Below are positions 1 to 8,722 of a stretch of 52,964 nt of DNA, one piece after another. How positions within the stretch are numbered: the first letter of the stretch is position 1; each line of letters starts with the position of its first letter. Under the pieces are notes generated by a model. That model had not been told where the DNA came from. It did no database searches and was given only the letters and a program-made list of their open reading frames with translations. Source of the stretch: Clostridiaceae bacterium (lineage in GTDB: Bacteria; Bacillota; Clostridia; Acetivibrionales; DUMC01); assembly GCA_012840075.1 (NCBI GenBank), contig DUMC01000103.1:1-52964 (forward strand), given 5' to 3'. The position numbers and the translations under genes were made by a program.

Positions 1-243
1 ACCATTGAATTATTTGATGTTAATAATGATATTCTGGCAGATATTAAAAGCATGCCTCATATTGTTTCTGCCGAATTTAAAGATAATATACTCCTTGTAA
101 AATCCACAAGAGGTAAAAACAATCTTGCTGTAATACTCGATTATCTTAAGTCAAAGAATATTGCTTTTGGAAAGATTTATTCAGAACCGCCTACGCTAAA
201 TGACGTTTTCCTTGAAATAACCGGTAAAGACTTGAGAGACTAG
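1..243 (+). CDS. ABC transporter ATP-binding protein, C-terminal fragment (5' end outside window)
   Basis: The reading frame is open from base 1 to the TAG at 241-243, so this is the last 80 residues of a gene that begins upstream of the window. The closing stretch PTLNDVFLEITGKDLRD matches the usual tail of ABC-2 type export ATPases, where a P-[ST]-L-x-D-V-F-L motif ends the regulatory domain. The Walker motifs lie outside the window. Two ABC-2 permeases follow 57 bp downstream on the same strand, so it most likely supplies the ATPase of that exporter, for drugs, peptides or lipids. The substrate cannot be told. An internal ATG at 52 is not the true start. Confidence 0.8.
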   Translation, partial: TIELFDVNNDILADIKSMPHIVSAEFKDNILLVKSTRGKNNLAVILDYLKSKNIAFGKIYSEPPTLNDVFLEITGKDLRD

Positions 244-299
244 GGCTTAGAGCAGAGCTTGAATCTCGAAATTATGGGATTGGAGGTAAAGTTAAAAAC

Positions 300-1517
300 A
301 TGTTTAAGCATATTTATATATATAGGCTAAAATGCATATTAAGAGATAAACAGTTACTATTCTGGACGCTGTTATTCCCCATATTATTGGGGTTGATGTT
401 CATCATGGCATTTTCAAATTTATTGAGCAGCGAATTATTTTCTGAAATTAAAATTGCTGTCGTGGATAATGAAGAATATAGGAAAAATCGCAGCTTCCAA
501 GCTGCATTATCCTCGGTTTCCGACAGTTCTAATTTTGATTTTGATTCCGATTCTGATACTGATGCTGATTCTGATTTTGACAGCTTTGCTTACAGATCGG
601 ACGAAGTAAAACTTTTTGATGTTACCTATACATCTCAAGAAGAAGCTGAAAACTTGCTTAAAAACGGCAAGATCGCAGGCTATATCTATTTTGATAAGGA
701 TATGAAACTTGTTGTTAAAAAATCCGGTGGTTTACAGCAGACTATAATAAAAAAATTCCTGGATGACTACCTGCAGACAACATCTACAATTTACAGGATT
801 ATAATTAAGGAGCCGTCTGCCGTTCAAAAAGGACTTTTTAATATCGTTTACAACAGAATAAACTTTATTGAAGATGTTCCTGTCGGCAAGGCTTTTCCCA
901 ATACTACAGTGCATTACTTTTATACATTAATAGCTATGGCCTGCCTTTATGGAGGTTTCTGGGGATTAAAAGAAGTAACGGCGATTCAAGCAAACCTATC
1001 TTCCCAAGCTGCAAGAGTAAATTTGGCTCCAACCCATAAATTGAAGGTTTTCTTTATTTCAGTTCTTGCCGCAGTTACAATACAGCTTTCTATAATATTT
1101 ATTTTACTTCTGTTCTTGGTTTTTATCTTGAAAGTTGATTTCGGCAATCAGATAGGGTATATAATTTTAACTTGCATAGTAGGTACATTTACAGGTGTAA
1201 CCTTCGGAACTTTTATTGCATCAATTGTAAAAAAAGGTGAAGGTGTAAAAATAGGTGTACTGATAGGTGCTTCCATGACAATGTCCTTTCTTGCAGGAAT
1301 GATGCACGCAAACATGAAAATAATTGTAAATACCAAGGTGCCACTGCTGGGATATATTAATCCTGCAAATCTACTATCTGATGCCTTCTACTCATTATAT
1401 TTTTATGACACTTATACACGTTTTTTTATAAATATAGCCTTACTATGCTGTTTAACGGTTGTTTTCAGCTTAATCACTTATTTAGCTCTAAGGAGGCAAA
1501 AATATGCTAGTATATAA
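300..1517 (+). CDS. ABC-2 type transporter permease, first subunit
   Basis: This 405-residue membrane protein has the ABC-2/YhgE-like layout: one N-terminal helix (about residues 20-42), a large outside domain (45-200), then five or six helices to the C terminus. A GGAGG lies 13 bp before the ATG, rather far but the best option. It follows the ATPase fragment and overlaps the next permease by 14 bp, so the three should form one export complex. Residues about 78-98 are an Asp/Ser/Phe-rich run (FDFDSDSDTDADSDFDSF) encoded by a tandem GAT-TCT-type repeat inside the extracellular domain. This looks like a later insertion. Substrate unknown. Confidence 0.85.
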   Translation: MFKHIYIYRLKCILRDKQLLFWTLLFPILLGLMFIMAFSNLLSSELFSEIKIAVVDNEEYRKNRSFQAALSSVSDSSNFDFDSDSDTDADSDFDSFAYRSDEVKLFDVTYTSQEEAENLLKNGKIAGYIYFDKDMKLVVKKSGGLQQTIIKKFLDDYLQTTSTIYRIIIKEPSAVQKGLFNIVYNRINFIEDVPVGKAFPNTTVHYFYTLIAMACLYGGFWGLKEVTAIQANLSSQAARVNLAPTHKLKVFFISVLAAVTIQLSIIFILLLFLVFILKVDFGNQIGYIILTCIVGTFTGVTFGTFIASIVKKGEGVKIGVLIGASMTMSFLAGMMHANMKIIVNTKVPLLGYINPANLLSDAFYSLYFYDTYTRFFINIALLCCLTVVFSLITYLALRRQKYASI

Positions 1518-2667
1518 AGCTTTTTTCAAGATAATCTATAAGAACTTGCCGGAAATTTTAATATATGTTTTAGTCTTTTTATTCCTTGCAATTTTTTTAA
1601 GTTCCACATATAGTAGCACTCAAAGTACGGACTTTACGGAAACAAAAATTAACATTGCCTTTATAAACCAGGATAAAGACTCAATGCTTGTAAACGGATT
1701 AAAGAGTTATTTGGAAAAAAACGCAAATATTATTTATACTGAGGGTGATGGTAAAAATTTGCAGGATGCTTTATTTTTCAGACAAATAGAATATATTTTA
1801 AAAGTACCGGAAGGTTTTTCAGAAAGTATACTGAAGGAAAAAATAATAAAACTTCAAAGAACTGCAGTACCTGACTCAACAGGAAGCGTATATATCGACT
1901 CCCTTGTCAATAAATATCTCAATACTGCCGTTCTTTACATTAAAAACTTAAGAAATATCACAGAAGATCAATTGATATCTTATATTGAAGAAGATTTAAC
2001 AAATGAGACCCAGGTTTACGTGAATAATTTTGGTAACCGGACTTCAAACGGTAATGTAGTATATTACTTTAATTACTTGGCCTATTCCATACAAGCCAGT
2101 TTAATTCTGGGAGTATGCGCCGTAATGTTGGTTTACAATAACATCGATATAAAAAGGAGAAACCTCTGTTCTCCCTTAAAACCAAAATATATGAACTTTC
2201 AAATGATTCTTGGGAATCTAAGTTTTGCCGTTTTATGCTGGTTAATATTAATTAGTGCAAGTTTATTCATCCATGGGGAATATATGATTACGTCAAATGG
2301 ATTACTGCTTTTGCTAAACTCATTTATTTTCACTATTGCGTCATTAAGTTTAAGCTTCCTGCTTGCAAACATTGTAAAAAGCAGGAATGCCATGTCCGGT
2401 GCTGCAAATGTTTTCGCCCTTGGTAGCTGTTTTATCAGCGGAGTTTTTGTTCCCCAAGAATTTCTGGGTAAACAGGTGTTGGATATAGCCGCTTTTACCC
2501 CGACTTTTTGGTATGTTAAAGCCAACAACCTGATTGTCGGTATGACAAACTTCAATTCTGAAAACCTTATTCCGGTTATTAACTGTATGCTCATTGTTAT
2601 GGGATTTGCAATTGCATTGTTATCTGTCTCTCTGGTAATAATTAAGCAAAGAAGGGTCAACACATAA
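1504..2667 (+). CDS. ABC-2 type transporter permease, second subunit
   Basis: A 387-residue paralogue of the preceding permease with the same plan: N-terminal helix (about 12-32), a soluble loop domain, then a C-terminal bundle of five to six helices. The segment ISGVFVPQEFLG near residue 315 resembles the conserved SG.f.P...lP region of ABC-2 membrane proteins. The start is well supported by AAGGAGG seven bases before the ATG, and it lies inside the end of the upstream gene, which indicates translational coupling. It probably forms a heterodimer with the upstream permease. A hairpin with a T tract follows directly. Confidence 0.85.
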   Translation: MLVYKAFFKIIYKNLPEILIYVLVFLFLAIFLSSTYSSTQSTDFTETKINIAFINQDKDSMLVNGLKSYLEKNANIIYTEGDGKNLQDALFFRQIEYILKVPEGFSESILKEKIIKLQRTAVPDSTGSVYIDSLVNKYLNTAVLYIKNLRNITEDQLISYIEEDLTNETQVYVNNFGNRTSNGNVVYYFNYLAYSIQASLILGVCAVMLVYNNIDIKRRNLCSPLKPKYMNFQMILGNLSFAVLCWLILISASLFIHGEYMITSNGLLLLLNSFIFTIASLSLSFLLANIVKSRNAMSGAANVFALGSCFISGVFVPQEFLGKQVLDIAAFTPTFWYVKANNLIVGMTNFNSENLIPVINCMLIVMGFAIALLSVSLVIIKQRRVNT

Positions 2668-2700
2668 AAGCCAGTGCATTTTGCCCTTCTTTCTTTTTTC
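2648..2700 (+). terminator. Probable terminator of the ABC exporter operon
   Basis: AAAGAAGGG (2648-2656) can pair with CCCTTCTTT (2684-2692), followed by a T-rich run to 2700. The left arm overlaps the end of the second permease gene. The loop is long at 27 nt, so the call is moderate. The convergent MFS gene ends at 2768. Confidence 0.5.
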
Positions 2701-2756
2701 TAATTTTTTTAACTTTTCCCATTTTATGCGTTATGCGTTATTTTCCCCTCGAAACG

Positions 2757-2806
2757 TCTTTTTTCTTTTATGTAACAGACATCTTTTTTCTTTCACGTAA
2801 CAGAAG
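2757..2806. repeat. 25-bp tandem duplication at the 3' end of the MFS gene
   Basis: Two near-identical 25-bp units (2757-2781 and 2782-2806) share CTTTTTTCTTT followed by GTAACAGA. The second unit encodes the last residues of the MFS protein on the minus strand and the first lies across and after its stop codon. This looks like a recent slippage duplication. Confidence 0.7.
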
Positions 2807-4090
2807 GGAAATAGCTATCCCGACAAGTATTACAATCAAAGTATAACTTATACTGAAACCTGCTTTAAAGCTTTCTTTTTCAGCAACTAGCCCAATTAGC
2901 CACGGAATAGTCATTGATCCTAATGACATTGCCATATACAATATTCCTGTTACTGTCCCTGATATGGACGGGAACATCGAATTTGCATACGCCAATCCCG
3001 TTGGATGAAGACCTGAAAAGAATAATCCGCTGAAAAAAACACCTGCAGTAATCATAAGAGGATTTGATGCAAATATTGTAAATGGATAGAATACAAAACA
3101 CCCTAATGCACAGCTTAATATTGTTTTTGAATACCCGATTTTTTCAGATAAAAATCTGCAGGCAAACCTTCCTAAAGTCAGTCCAAGATAAAAAACAGAA
3201 ACCATACCCGAGCCGAGTATTACAGAAAAATTTATGCCGTCAAGATATGTATTAATCCACCCAATCAAGCCTGTAGCTGCTCCGTTATAAATAAAGCTTA
3301 CAAAAAATAGCATAATGAATATAGGATTTAATATGATTAATTTAACGGATGCCAAACCGATTTTCGTATTTTTGCGACTTTTAACATAATTGTTATTATG
3401 ATTGTTCTTATGATTATTATTATAATTGTTATTATAATTGTTGTTATGATTGTTATTAGATACACCTTTATAGCTTTTTACAGCATTATTACTTTCCCCT
3501 GTAGTTAGATTATCACTTGCAGATGTAAATCTATCACTTACGGAAGGATATTTAATAGGCATAATTATTAATAAAAATATAATCCACACTACGGCAGCAC
3601 CATAATATACTACTCTCCAATGGTAATTCAGAGAAAGCACCAAACCGGCAAGTATGGGACCAATGAGGCTTCCTGCTCCGTATATCCCATGCAGGGTATT
3701 TAAAGCAGATCCTCTTCTACCCTGATGTATATCAGCTATCAAAGCGTTTAAGCAGGTATTTAGAACACCTCTTCCAAGCCCTGTAATACAAACAAAGAAT
3801 AAAACCAAAATCCAACTTCCTGTTGCTGCCGTTAATAAAAATCCAATTATATGCAGTATACATCCAAGATTTATTACTGTTTTTTTACCGGCAATATCGG
3901 ATATATATCCTCCGAACAGCCCACCTACAAATGTACCCGCTGCATATGCGGTAAATATAACACCTGCAACCCCCACAGTAATACGGAAATCTTCAATTAT
4001 TAACGGAAGAGTGGGTGAAATAATGAAAGATACAATTCCTATTAAGAAATATCCAAAATAAGCTACAAATGAAAGCAGTTGAATATTCAA
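2768..4090 (-). CDS. Major facilitator superfamily transporter with Asn-rich central loop
   Basis: About 440 residues with twelve predicted membrane helices in two groups of six. GGYISDIAGKK after helix 2 is the MFS motif A (G-x3-D-x2-G-[RK]2). The most likely start is a TTG at 4090, seven bases after GGGGGT; the frame can also be read from a TTG at 4105, but that codon sits within the ribosome binding site. Between helices 6 and 7 the cytoplasmic loop carries an insert rich in N, Y, H and K (coded around 3375-3500) made of short NNNY/NNNH repeats, which lengthens the protein beyond the usual 390-410 residues. Substrate unknown; the overall look is of a sugar or drug antiporter. It is a single gene with its own upstream region. 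Confidence 0.85.
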   Translation of the reverse strand: MNIQLLSFVAYFGYFLIGIVSFIISPTLPLIIEDFRITVGVAGVIFTAYAAGTFVGGLFGGYISDIAGKKTVINLGCILHIIGFLLTAATGSWILVLFFVCITGLGRGVLNTCLNALIADIHQGRRGSALNTLHGIYGAGSLIGPILAGLVLSLNYHWRVVYYGAAVVWIIFLLIIMPIKYPSVSDRFTSASDNLTTGESNNAVKSYKGVSNNNHNNNYNNNYNNNHKNNHNNNYVKSRKNTKIGLASVKLIILNPIFIMLFFVSFIYNGAATGLIGWINTYLDGINFSVILGSGMVSVFYLGLTLGRFACRFLSEKIGYSKTILSCALGCFVFYPFTIFASNPLMITAGVFFSGLFFSGLHPTGLAYANSMFPSISGTVTGILYMAMSLGSMTIPWLIGLVAEKESFKAGFSISYTLIVILVGIAISLLLRERKKMSVT

Positions 4091-4579
4091 AATATTTACC
4101 CCCAAATAACTTCAAATAATTTTGGCAATTTTTTTATCAATTATTTTTATTAGTTTTATTTTTTAATTAATCTATATTAATTTTATCAATTATTTTCATA
4201 AATAAAATAACAAATTAATAATAAATTAATTCTTTAACTAAAGTTATATATTAATTCTAATTCTATCTTAAATTACACATTAATTCTATCTTACCTGAAA
4301 ATATATATTAATACATCATAATAGCCATATATGATAACCGAATTTTATCAGCCGGCAAGAACATATTTTAATTTCTTGCAGTCTTTACTAATGCAAGCGT
4401 ATTATCATATAATACATTTAACACTTTTAATTTTCAGCTTATATAAATATGCAGTTTATATCACTTTGAGGTTAGTAGTTTTGTGACAGCATATTAGTGG
4501 TTTGTGACAGCATAGTATTGACATACTAGTTTTGATGTTATGTTCTATATTTTAAGACATTTATGATAAAATTTGGGGT
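4091..4579. other. AT-rich divergent intergenic region with degenerate repeats
   Basis: This gap separates the minus-strand MFS gene from the plus-strand AAA+ gene. The left part (about 4130-4320) is low-complexity, with recurring ATTAATTCTATCTTA-like segments. The right part holds the direct repeat described separately at 4480-4514 and a TTGACA at 4518-4523. I see no coding frame or structured RNA. Confidence 0.5.
4480..4523 (+). promoter_or_regulatory. Direct repeat TTTGTGACAGCATA x2 with 21-bp period beside a TTGACA box
   Basis: TTTGTGACAGCATA occurs at 4480-4493 and again at 4501-4514. The period is exactly 21 bp, two helical turns, so a dimer of a regulator could bind both on one face. 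A TTGACA at 4518-4523 follows, with weak -10 candidates further on. The next gene begins at 4580. An operator is inferred from geometry only. Confidence 0.4.
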
Positions 4580-6508
4580 ATGGTGATAGATTTGAAAAAC
4601 GGAAATTACAAAAACGATATGCTTTCTTTTTATAATGAAATAAAAAAAGCAAGTTTAGCTCTTAGATCTTTATCCATATATAGAAGAATACTAGAAAGTA
4701 GCGTAATGATTAACTTACAGAATTTGCTCAATTATCTTGAAGCAAATACAAAAAAAGAGTCTTTTAATATCGGAACATTTACAGATTTATATAATAAATT
4801 ATATTTTGAACTTGTCAACTGCAAAAGCACCGATCCTTTTAATTCTTCAAACAACGTTTTTTGCTGCAATTCTTCATTAAAGCAGTTTATTGCAGAATAC
4901 GTGCTATTTGATGAAAATGTATTTACAAAACAAGCAGAAAAATGCCCTTATGAGAAAATAAACCATTTATTAAAGTCTGCAGCTTCTAATGATCTTGACT
5001 ATTTGCATATTCTATGTCGGCTTTCTTGTGCTGAACTTAAACAATATGTATTAAATTTGATATCCAGCGATAGGCATCTACCTGATATATCCAGTAATAA
5101 GCAGCTAACTGATAGCCGGACATCTACATATGAAAACCGACTACCTAATAGCCGGCTATCCGAAAACAAACTGTCTGATAGCTATCTGTCTTTTGAAAAA
5201 ACTATAATTAGTAATTTACCGGACTGGAATATAACATATGATTGTCATAGCGGTGATTATCAAACCGACATTTGTCCGGATAAAAACTTTTATCAAGAAG
5301 GAAATTTATGTAAGGAAAACTTTCATAAAGAAAATTTCTATTTAGAAAAAGGCTCTTATCCTGACGGAAACAATGAGGATGGTAAAAATGATTTCCCGGG
5401 AAATAGAAATAATTTGTTTAATAACAACTTTTTAATTAATTCTATTGATGAAATGAAAGCCCAGAATATTAACCAAGAGAACAAAGACCAGGGTAGTAAT
5501 CAAAATTATGATGATAATAATAAAAAGGAATGTCATAACAATAAAATGGAATGTCAGCATAATAACCACTTAAGCAGTATGCTGAAAAAATTTTTTTCTG
5601 AGGACGACTGGAAAAGTTTGATTGAACCTCTAGCCAGGTTCCATTATAAATGGGGTTATGGCGATTTTGCTCGCTACAGGGCTTTTGTATGGTATCATAG
5701 TAATAGTATTAATAACGGCTCCGATAAAGGCATCAGCAATGGAAGTTTCAGTAACGGAAGTAGCGGTTATTTGAAGGGTATAGCCAATCCTGACCCTATT
5801 AGGTTATCCGACCTGATAGGTTATGAGACTCAAAGGCAAGAGGTGCTCGACAATACCCTTCGCTTCTTAAAAGGATACCCTGCAAATAACATGTTATTAT
5901 ATGGAGATAGGGGAACGGGAAAATCCTCCACGATAAAAGCATTGGTAAACGAGTATTATGAGCATGGCTTGAGATTAGTGGAAGTTCCAAAGAAATATTT
6001 GATGGACTTTCCCGATATAATAAGAATCCTTGAAGGCCGCAAGCATAAGTTTATAATTTTTATTGACGATCTGGCTTTCGAAGACAATGAAGAAAATTAC
6101 ACCGCACTAAAAGCAATACTTGAAGGAGGAGTCAAAAGTAAACCATCCAATGTAGTTATTTATGCTACTTCGAACAGACGCCATTTAATTAAAGAAAAGT
6201 TCAGTGACCGCGCCGGACTTACCTCGGGCAATCCCGATGAAGAAATACATGCTTCTGATACAATTCAGGAGAAATTGTCTCTGGCAGATAGATTCGGAAT
6301 AAAGGTGACATTTTACGCTCCGGACAAGGTGGAATTTTTGAAAATTGTTGAAGGTATGGCTGAAAAACGAGGTCTCAAAGTTAGTAAAGAATTTTTGCAT
6401 AAAGAAGCATTAAAATGGGAATTAACTTACAACGGCCGCTCACCAAGAACCGCAAAACAATTCATAGACTGGCTTGAAGGATACTTAAAAGAAAAAGGAC
6501 GCGTTTAA
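4580..6508 (+). CDS. DUF815-family AAA+ ATPase with long N-terminal low-complexity linker
   Basis: The C-terminal 250 residues match the DUF815 group of AAA+ ATPases: LIGYETQRQEVLDNT, Walker A GDRGTGKSS near residue 443, Walker B FIIFIDDLAFE near 490, a sensor-1 like YATSNRRHL, and RSPRTAKQF near the end. The family is usually near 420 residues; this one is 642. The excess lies at residues about 165-335 (coded around 5060-5570), a region rich in N, D, S, K and H with short internal repeats such as SRLSENKLSDSYLS. The function of the family is not established; a chaperone-like or DNA-linked role is a guess. The ATG at 4580 is close to its GGGG, so a GTG at 4583 or TTG at 4592 may be used instead. 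It appears to be transcribed alone. Confidence 0.85.
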   Translation: MVIDLKNGNYKNDMLSFYNEIKKASLALRSLSIYRRILESSVMINLQNLLNYLEANTKKESFNIGTFTDLYNKLYFELVNCKSTDPFNSSNNVFCCNSSLKQFIAEYVLFDENVFTKQAEKCPYEKINHLLKSAASNDLDYLHILCRLSCAELKQYVLNLISSDRHLPDISSNKQLTDSRTSTYENRLPNSRLSENKLSDSYLSFEKTIISNLPDWNITYDCHSGDYQTDICPDKNFYQEGNLCKENFHKENFYLEKGSYPDGNNEDGKNDFPGNRNNLFNNNFLINSIDEMKAQNINQENKDQGSNQNYDDNNKKECHNNKMECQHNNHLSSMLKKFFSEDDWKSLIEPLARFHYKWGYGDFARYRAFVWYHSNSINNGSDKGISNGSFSNGSSGYLKGIANPDPIRLSDLIGYETQRQEVLDNTLRFLKGYPANNMLLYGDRGTGKSSTIKALVNEYYEHGLRLVEVPKKYLMDFPDIIRILEGRKHKFIIFIDDLAFEDNEENYTALKAILEGGVKSKPSNVVIYATSNRRHLIKEKFSDRAGLTSGNPDEEIHASDTIQEKLSLADRFGIKVTFYAPDKVEFLKIVEGMAEKRGLKVSKEFLHKEALKWELTYNGRSPRTAKQFIDWLEGYLKEKGRV

Positions 6509-6621
6509 TGGAAACTCAAATTAATTTTTCACCTGGGCATCTACGAAGTCATATCTTGGAGATGAAAGCCGAGTGAGACTTGAATTAATTAAGCCAGACT
6601 TGAAGCGGATAAACTGATAAA

Positions 6622-6641
6622 CGGGGTCAGAATTGACCCCG
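6622..6641 (-). terminator. GGGGTCA palindrome, possible terminator
   Basis: CGGGGTCA (6622-6629), a 4-nt loop and TGACCCCG (6634-6641) form a perfect 8-bp hairpin. Read on the minus strand it follows the oxidoreductase gene and is succeeded by TTTATCAGTTT, a weak T tract. The same GGGTCA.../...TGACCC theme occurs at 28757-28905, so it may be a dispersed repeat that also serves as a terminator. Confidence 0.45.
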
Positions 6642-6652
6642 CTACTTACACT

Positions 6653-7783
6653 TCAAATTTCAACTTTTTGCCCGGTTTCTGAAGATCTATACACTGCAAT
6701 TACAACATCGACGGATTTTCTTGCTGATTCTCCCGGTATGAAAGGTTCTTTGTCCTCCAGCACTGCTGTTATGAAGTTGGATACTATGTAAGAATGGCTT
6801 TCCATATCAACATTTGAAGGATCCGACGTTGATGACACGATAGGTCCTTGTTTGTCATCCAAAGCTATTTTTATGACATCCTCATCTACATCAGTTGTGC
6901 TAAAGTCATAACCAGCCAGCAAGACAATTTCCGGCAGCTTGCTTTCTACAGAAGACTGAGATACTGATTTTCTAATATATAACGTGGTCTTCCCTTCTGC
7001 GTATACAATTGTTCCTTTTTCAAATTCAATTCTGAGTCTGTCACCCTCAGGAGCATTTTCAGGGATATTTGAAAGTGTGGTTCCCATCAGTACACCTTTT
7101 GCACCGTTAGCAAATTCCAATATAGCCATTGCCGTGTCCTCAACCTCAATATTTCTTAACATGGCTTTGGCTATTCCATAAACGCTTTTTACATCCCCTG
7201 CAAGCCAGCACATTGTGTCTATGGCGTGAATTCCTTGATTCATAAGGCATCCGCCGCCATCATATTTTTTTGTACCCTTCCAATTGGAACTTGTGAAGTA
7301 CTCAGGTGATCTGTAACCTCTGTATTGGCATTCTACTATGGTCATTCTGCCAAGGATACCGCTGTCAATGATTTTCTTTGCCCTTCTTAACCCGCTTCTT
7401 GTCCTGTTAGGAAATACGCATCCCAGCTTAAGCTGTTTTTCACGGGCAATATTAATCATTTCCGTCATTAATTCACTCTTTATTTCCAGTGGTTTCTCGC
7501 ACAGCACATGTTTCCCGTTTTGCAGGCATTCAATAGTATGTACTCCATGCAATCCGCTGGGAGAACATATACAAACCGCATCTACCTCGTTGTCACGAGC
7601 CAATTCCCTAAAGTCCATGTAAACTTTTTTCGCACCGTATTTTTCTGCAAAGGCTTTGGTTTTATCCAAGCTGCTGTGACCGCTTACTGCTACTAGTTCT
7701 GCTCTGCCGTCAGCCAGCATTGATTTTGCATGGAAATGAGCTATCATCCCGGTAGATATTATACCAAAACGAACTTTGTCCAA
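6653..7783 (-). CDS. Gfo/Idh/MocA family NAD(P)-dependent oxidoreductase
   Basis: A roughly 376-residue protein with an N-terminal Rossmann fold starting KVRFGIISTGMIAHFHAKS, the CEKPLE motif near residue 97 whose lysine is the catalytic residue of the family, and LMNQGIHAIDTM near 187 with the conserved histidine and aspartate. The C-terminal half is the alpha/beta dimer domain. Such enzymes oxidise or reduce sugars, inositols or sugar acids. GAGGTGGT precedes the gene; a TTG at 7783 has the best spacing, while GTG codons at 7786 and 7792 sit too close. Two amidohydrolase-fold genes lie upstream on the same strand at 80-260 bp gaps and may act in the same sugar or lactone pathway. The exact substrate is unknown. 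Confidence 0.85.
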   Translation of the reverse strand: MDKVRFGIISTGMIAHFHAKSMLADGRAELVAVSGHSSLDKTKAFAEKYGAKKVYMDFRELARDNEVDAVCICSPSGLHGVHTIECLQNGKHVLCEKPLEIKSELMTEMINIAREKQLKLGCVFPNRTRSGLRRAKKIIDSGILGRMTIVECQYRGYRSPEYFTSSNWKGTKKYDGGGCLMNQGIHAIDTMCWLAGDVKSVYGIAKAMLRNIEVEDTAMAILEFANGAKGVLMGTTLSNIPENAPEGDRLRIEFEKGTIVYAEGKTTLYIRKSVSQSSVESKLPEIVLLAGYDFSTTDVDEDVIKIALDDKQGPIVSSTSDPSNVDMESHSYIVSNFITAVLEDKEPFIPGESARKSVDVVIAVYRSSETGQKVEI

Positions 7784-7863
7784 CACGACCACCTCAATCC
7801 TGTATTTTCAATAATCTTTCAATGCTATAACTTAATTTCCTAATGATGTAATTTAATTTCCGC

Positions 7864-8625
7864 TTAACCAAGAATGTTTCTTACATTGTTGTAGAATATA
7901 TCTTCCTTCACGGAACTGTCAACTTCTGCTTTCTCTACAAGTAAAATCGTGCTTTTCATGCAGTACAAAGGATGATTTGAGCCATACAATATTTTACGAT
8001 GATCAACCACTTTTGTCAATTTCTCGATGATAAACAGCAAATCTTTAAACCCTGAAGTATCAACAAAAACATTTCTTCTTGAATTTATAATATCTTTTAT
8101 ATTCATTATTTCACCATATCTTATGCTCAAAAGAATCACAGTATTTTCGGGATGTGACTCTAAAAAATGTGACAGTTCAGCCTTATCAATACCTCTTGGT
8201 TGAAAAAGATAGTTTAATCTTTCATCTTCCATCCTTATGGTGATAAATAAAGGTAATTTTTTCTCTGCCAGTATCCTGCAAAGTCTCTCTACAGGTTGGT
8301 TGTCAAGGGTGTATCCGTGATATCCCGGGTAAATCCTGACTCCCTTTATATCAAATAGTTTTATACCTTCTTCAATATCATCTATAAACCACGGCAATTC
8401 AGGGTTTACAGTAAGTACATGTTTATACGGTGTACCTTTGATTATTTCATGCAAATCCTGGTCTCCTTCAAAAGGGTCGTTATAAAATATACTGTTTAAG
8501 GAAGATACATATCCATATTCCATGTTATTTACTTCATGTATACTTTTTAAATCATTAAAAGTGATTTTGCGAATTTTTCTAAAAGGCCAATTTCCCACTA
8601 GGCAATTAACATCTATTTTTTTCAC
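7864..8625 (-). CDS. Amidohydrolase-fold (PF04909-like) protein lacking metal ligands
   Basis: A 253-residue TIM-barrel protein that aligns by eye with the neighbouring amidohydrolase at 8723-9463. The first strand reads KIDVNCLVGNWPF where an active enzyme has D-x-H-x-H; the barrel strand FITIRMED stands where the neighbour has LVHAFKK; VILLSIRYGE replaces MAHLGG; and the last strand has YGSNHPLY in place of GTD. All expected metal ligands therefore appear changed. It may be a catalytically inactive partner, a metal-independent enzyme or a binding protein. The start is GTG at 8625, eight to nine bases after AAGGGAGA. It sits between the active paralogue and the Gfo/Idh/MocA gene. Confidence 0.75.
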   Translation of the reverse strand: MKKIDVNCLVGNWPFRKIRKITFNDLKSIHEVNNMEYGYVSSLNSIFYNDPFEGDQDLHEIIKGTPYKHVLTVNPELPWFIDDIEEGIKLFDIKGVRIYPGYHGYTLDNQPVERLCRILAEKKLPLFITIRMEDERLNYLFQPRGIDKAELSHFLESHPENTVILLSIRYGEIMNIKDIINSRRNVFVDTSGFKDLLFIIEKLTKVVDHRKILYGSNHPLYCMKSTILLVEKAEVDSSVKEDIFYNNVRNILG

Positions 8626-8722
8626 AACATCATCTCCCTTTTCAAGCTAATGTATCCTAAATTTTGGCAATATATCAGTGCTTCGGCAATTTTTCCTTGA
8701 TTCTAACAACACACCAGCTTAT

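Noticed and set aside
6653-7792. Loss of the catalytic Asp in the Gfo/Idh/MocA enzyme (MNQGIH in place of D-x-G-x-H)
   Set aside because: The N-Q-G-I-H form is common in working members of the family, so it is not a sign of inactivation.
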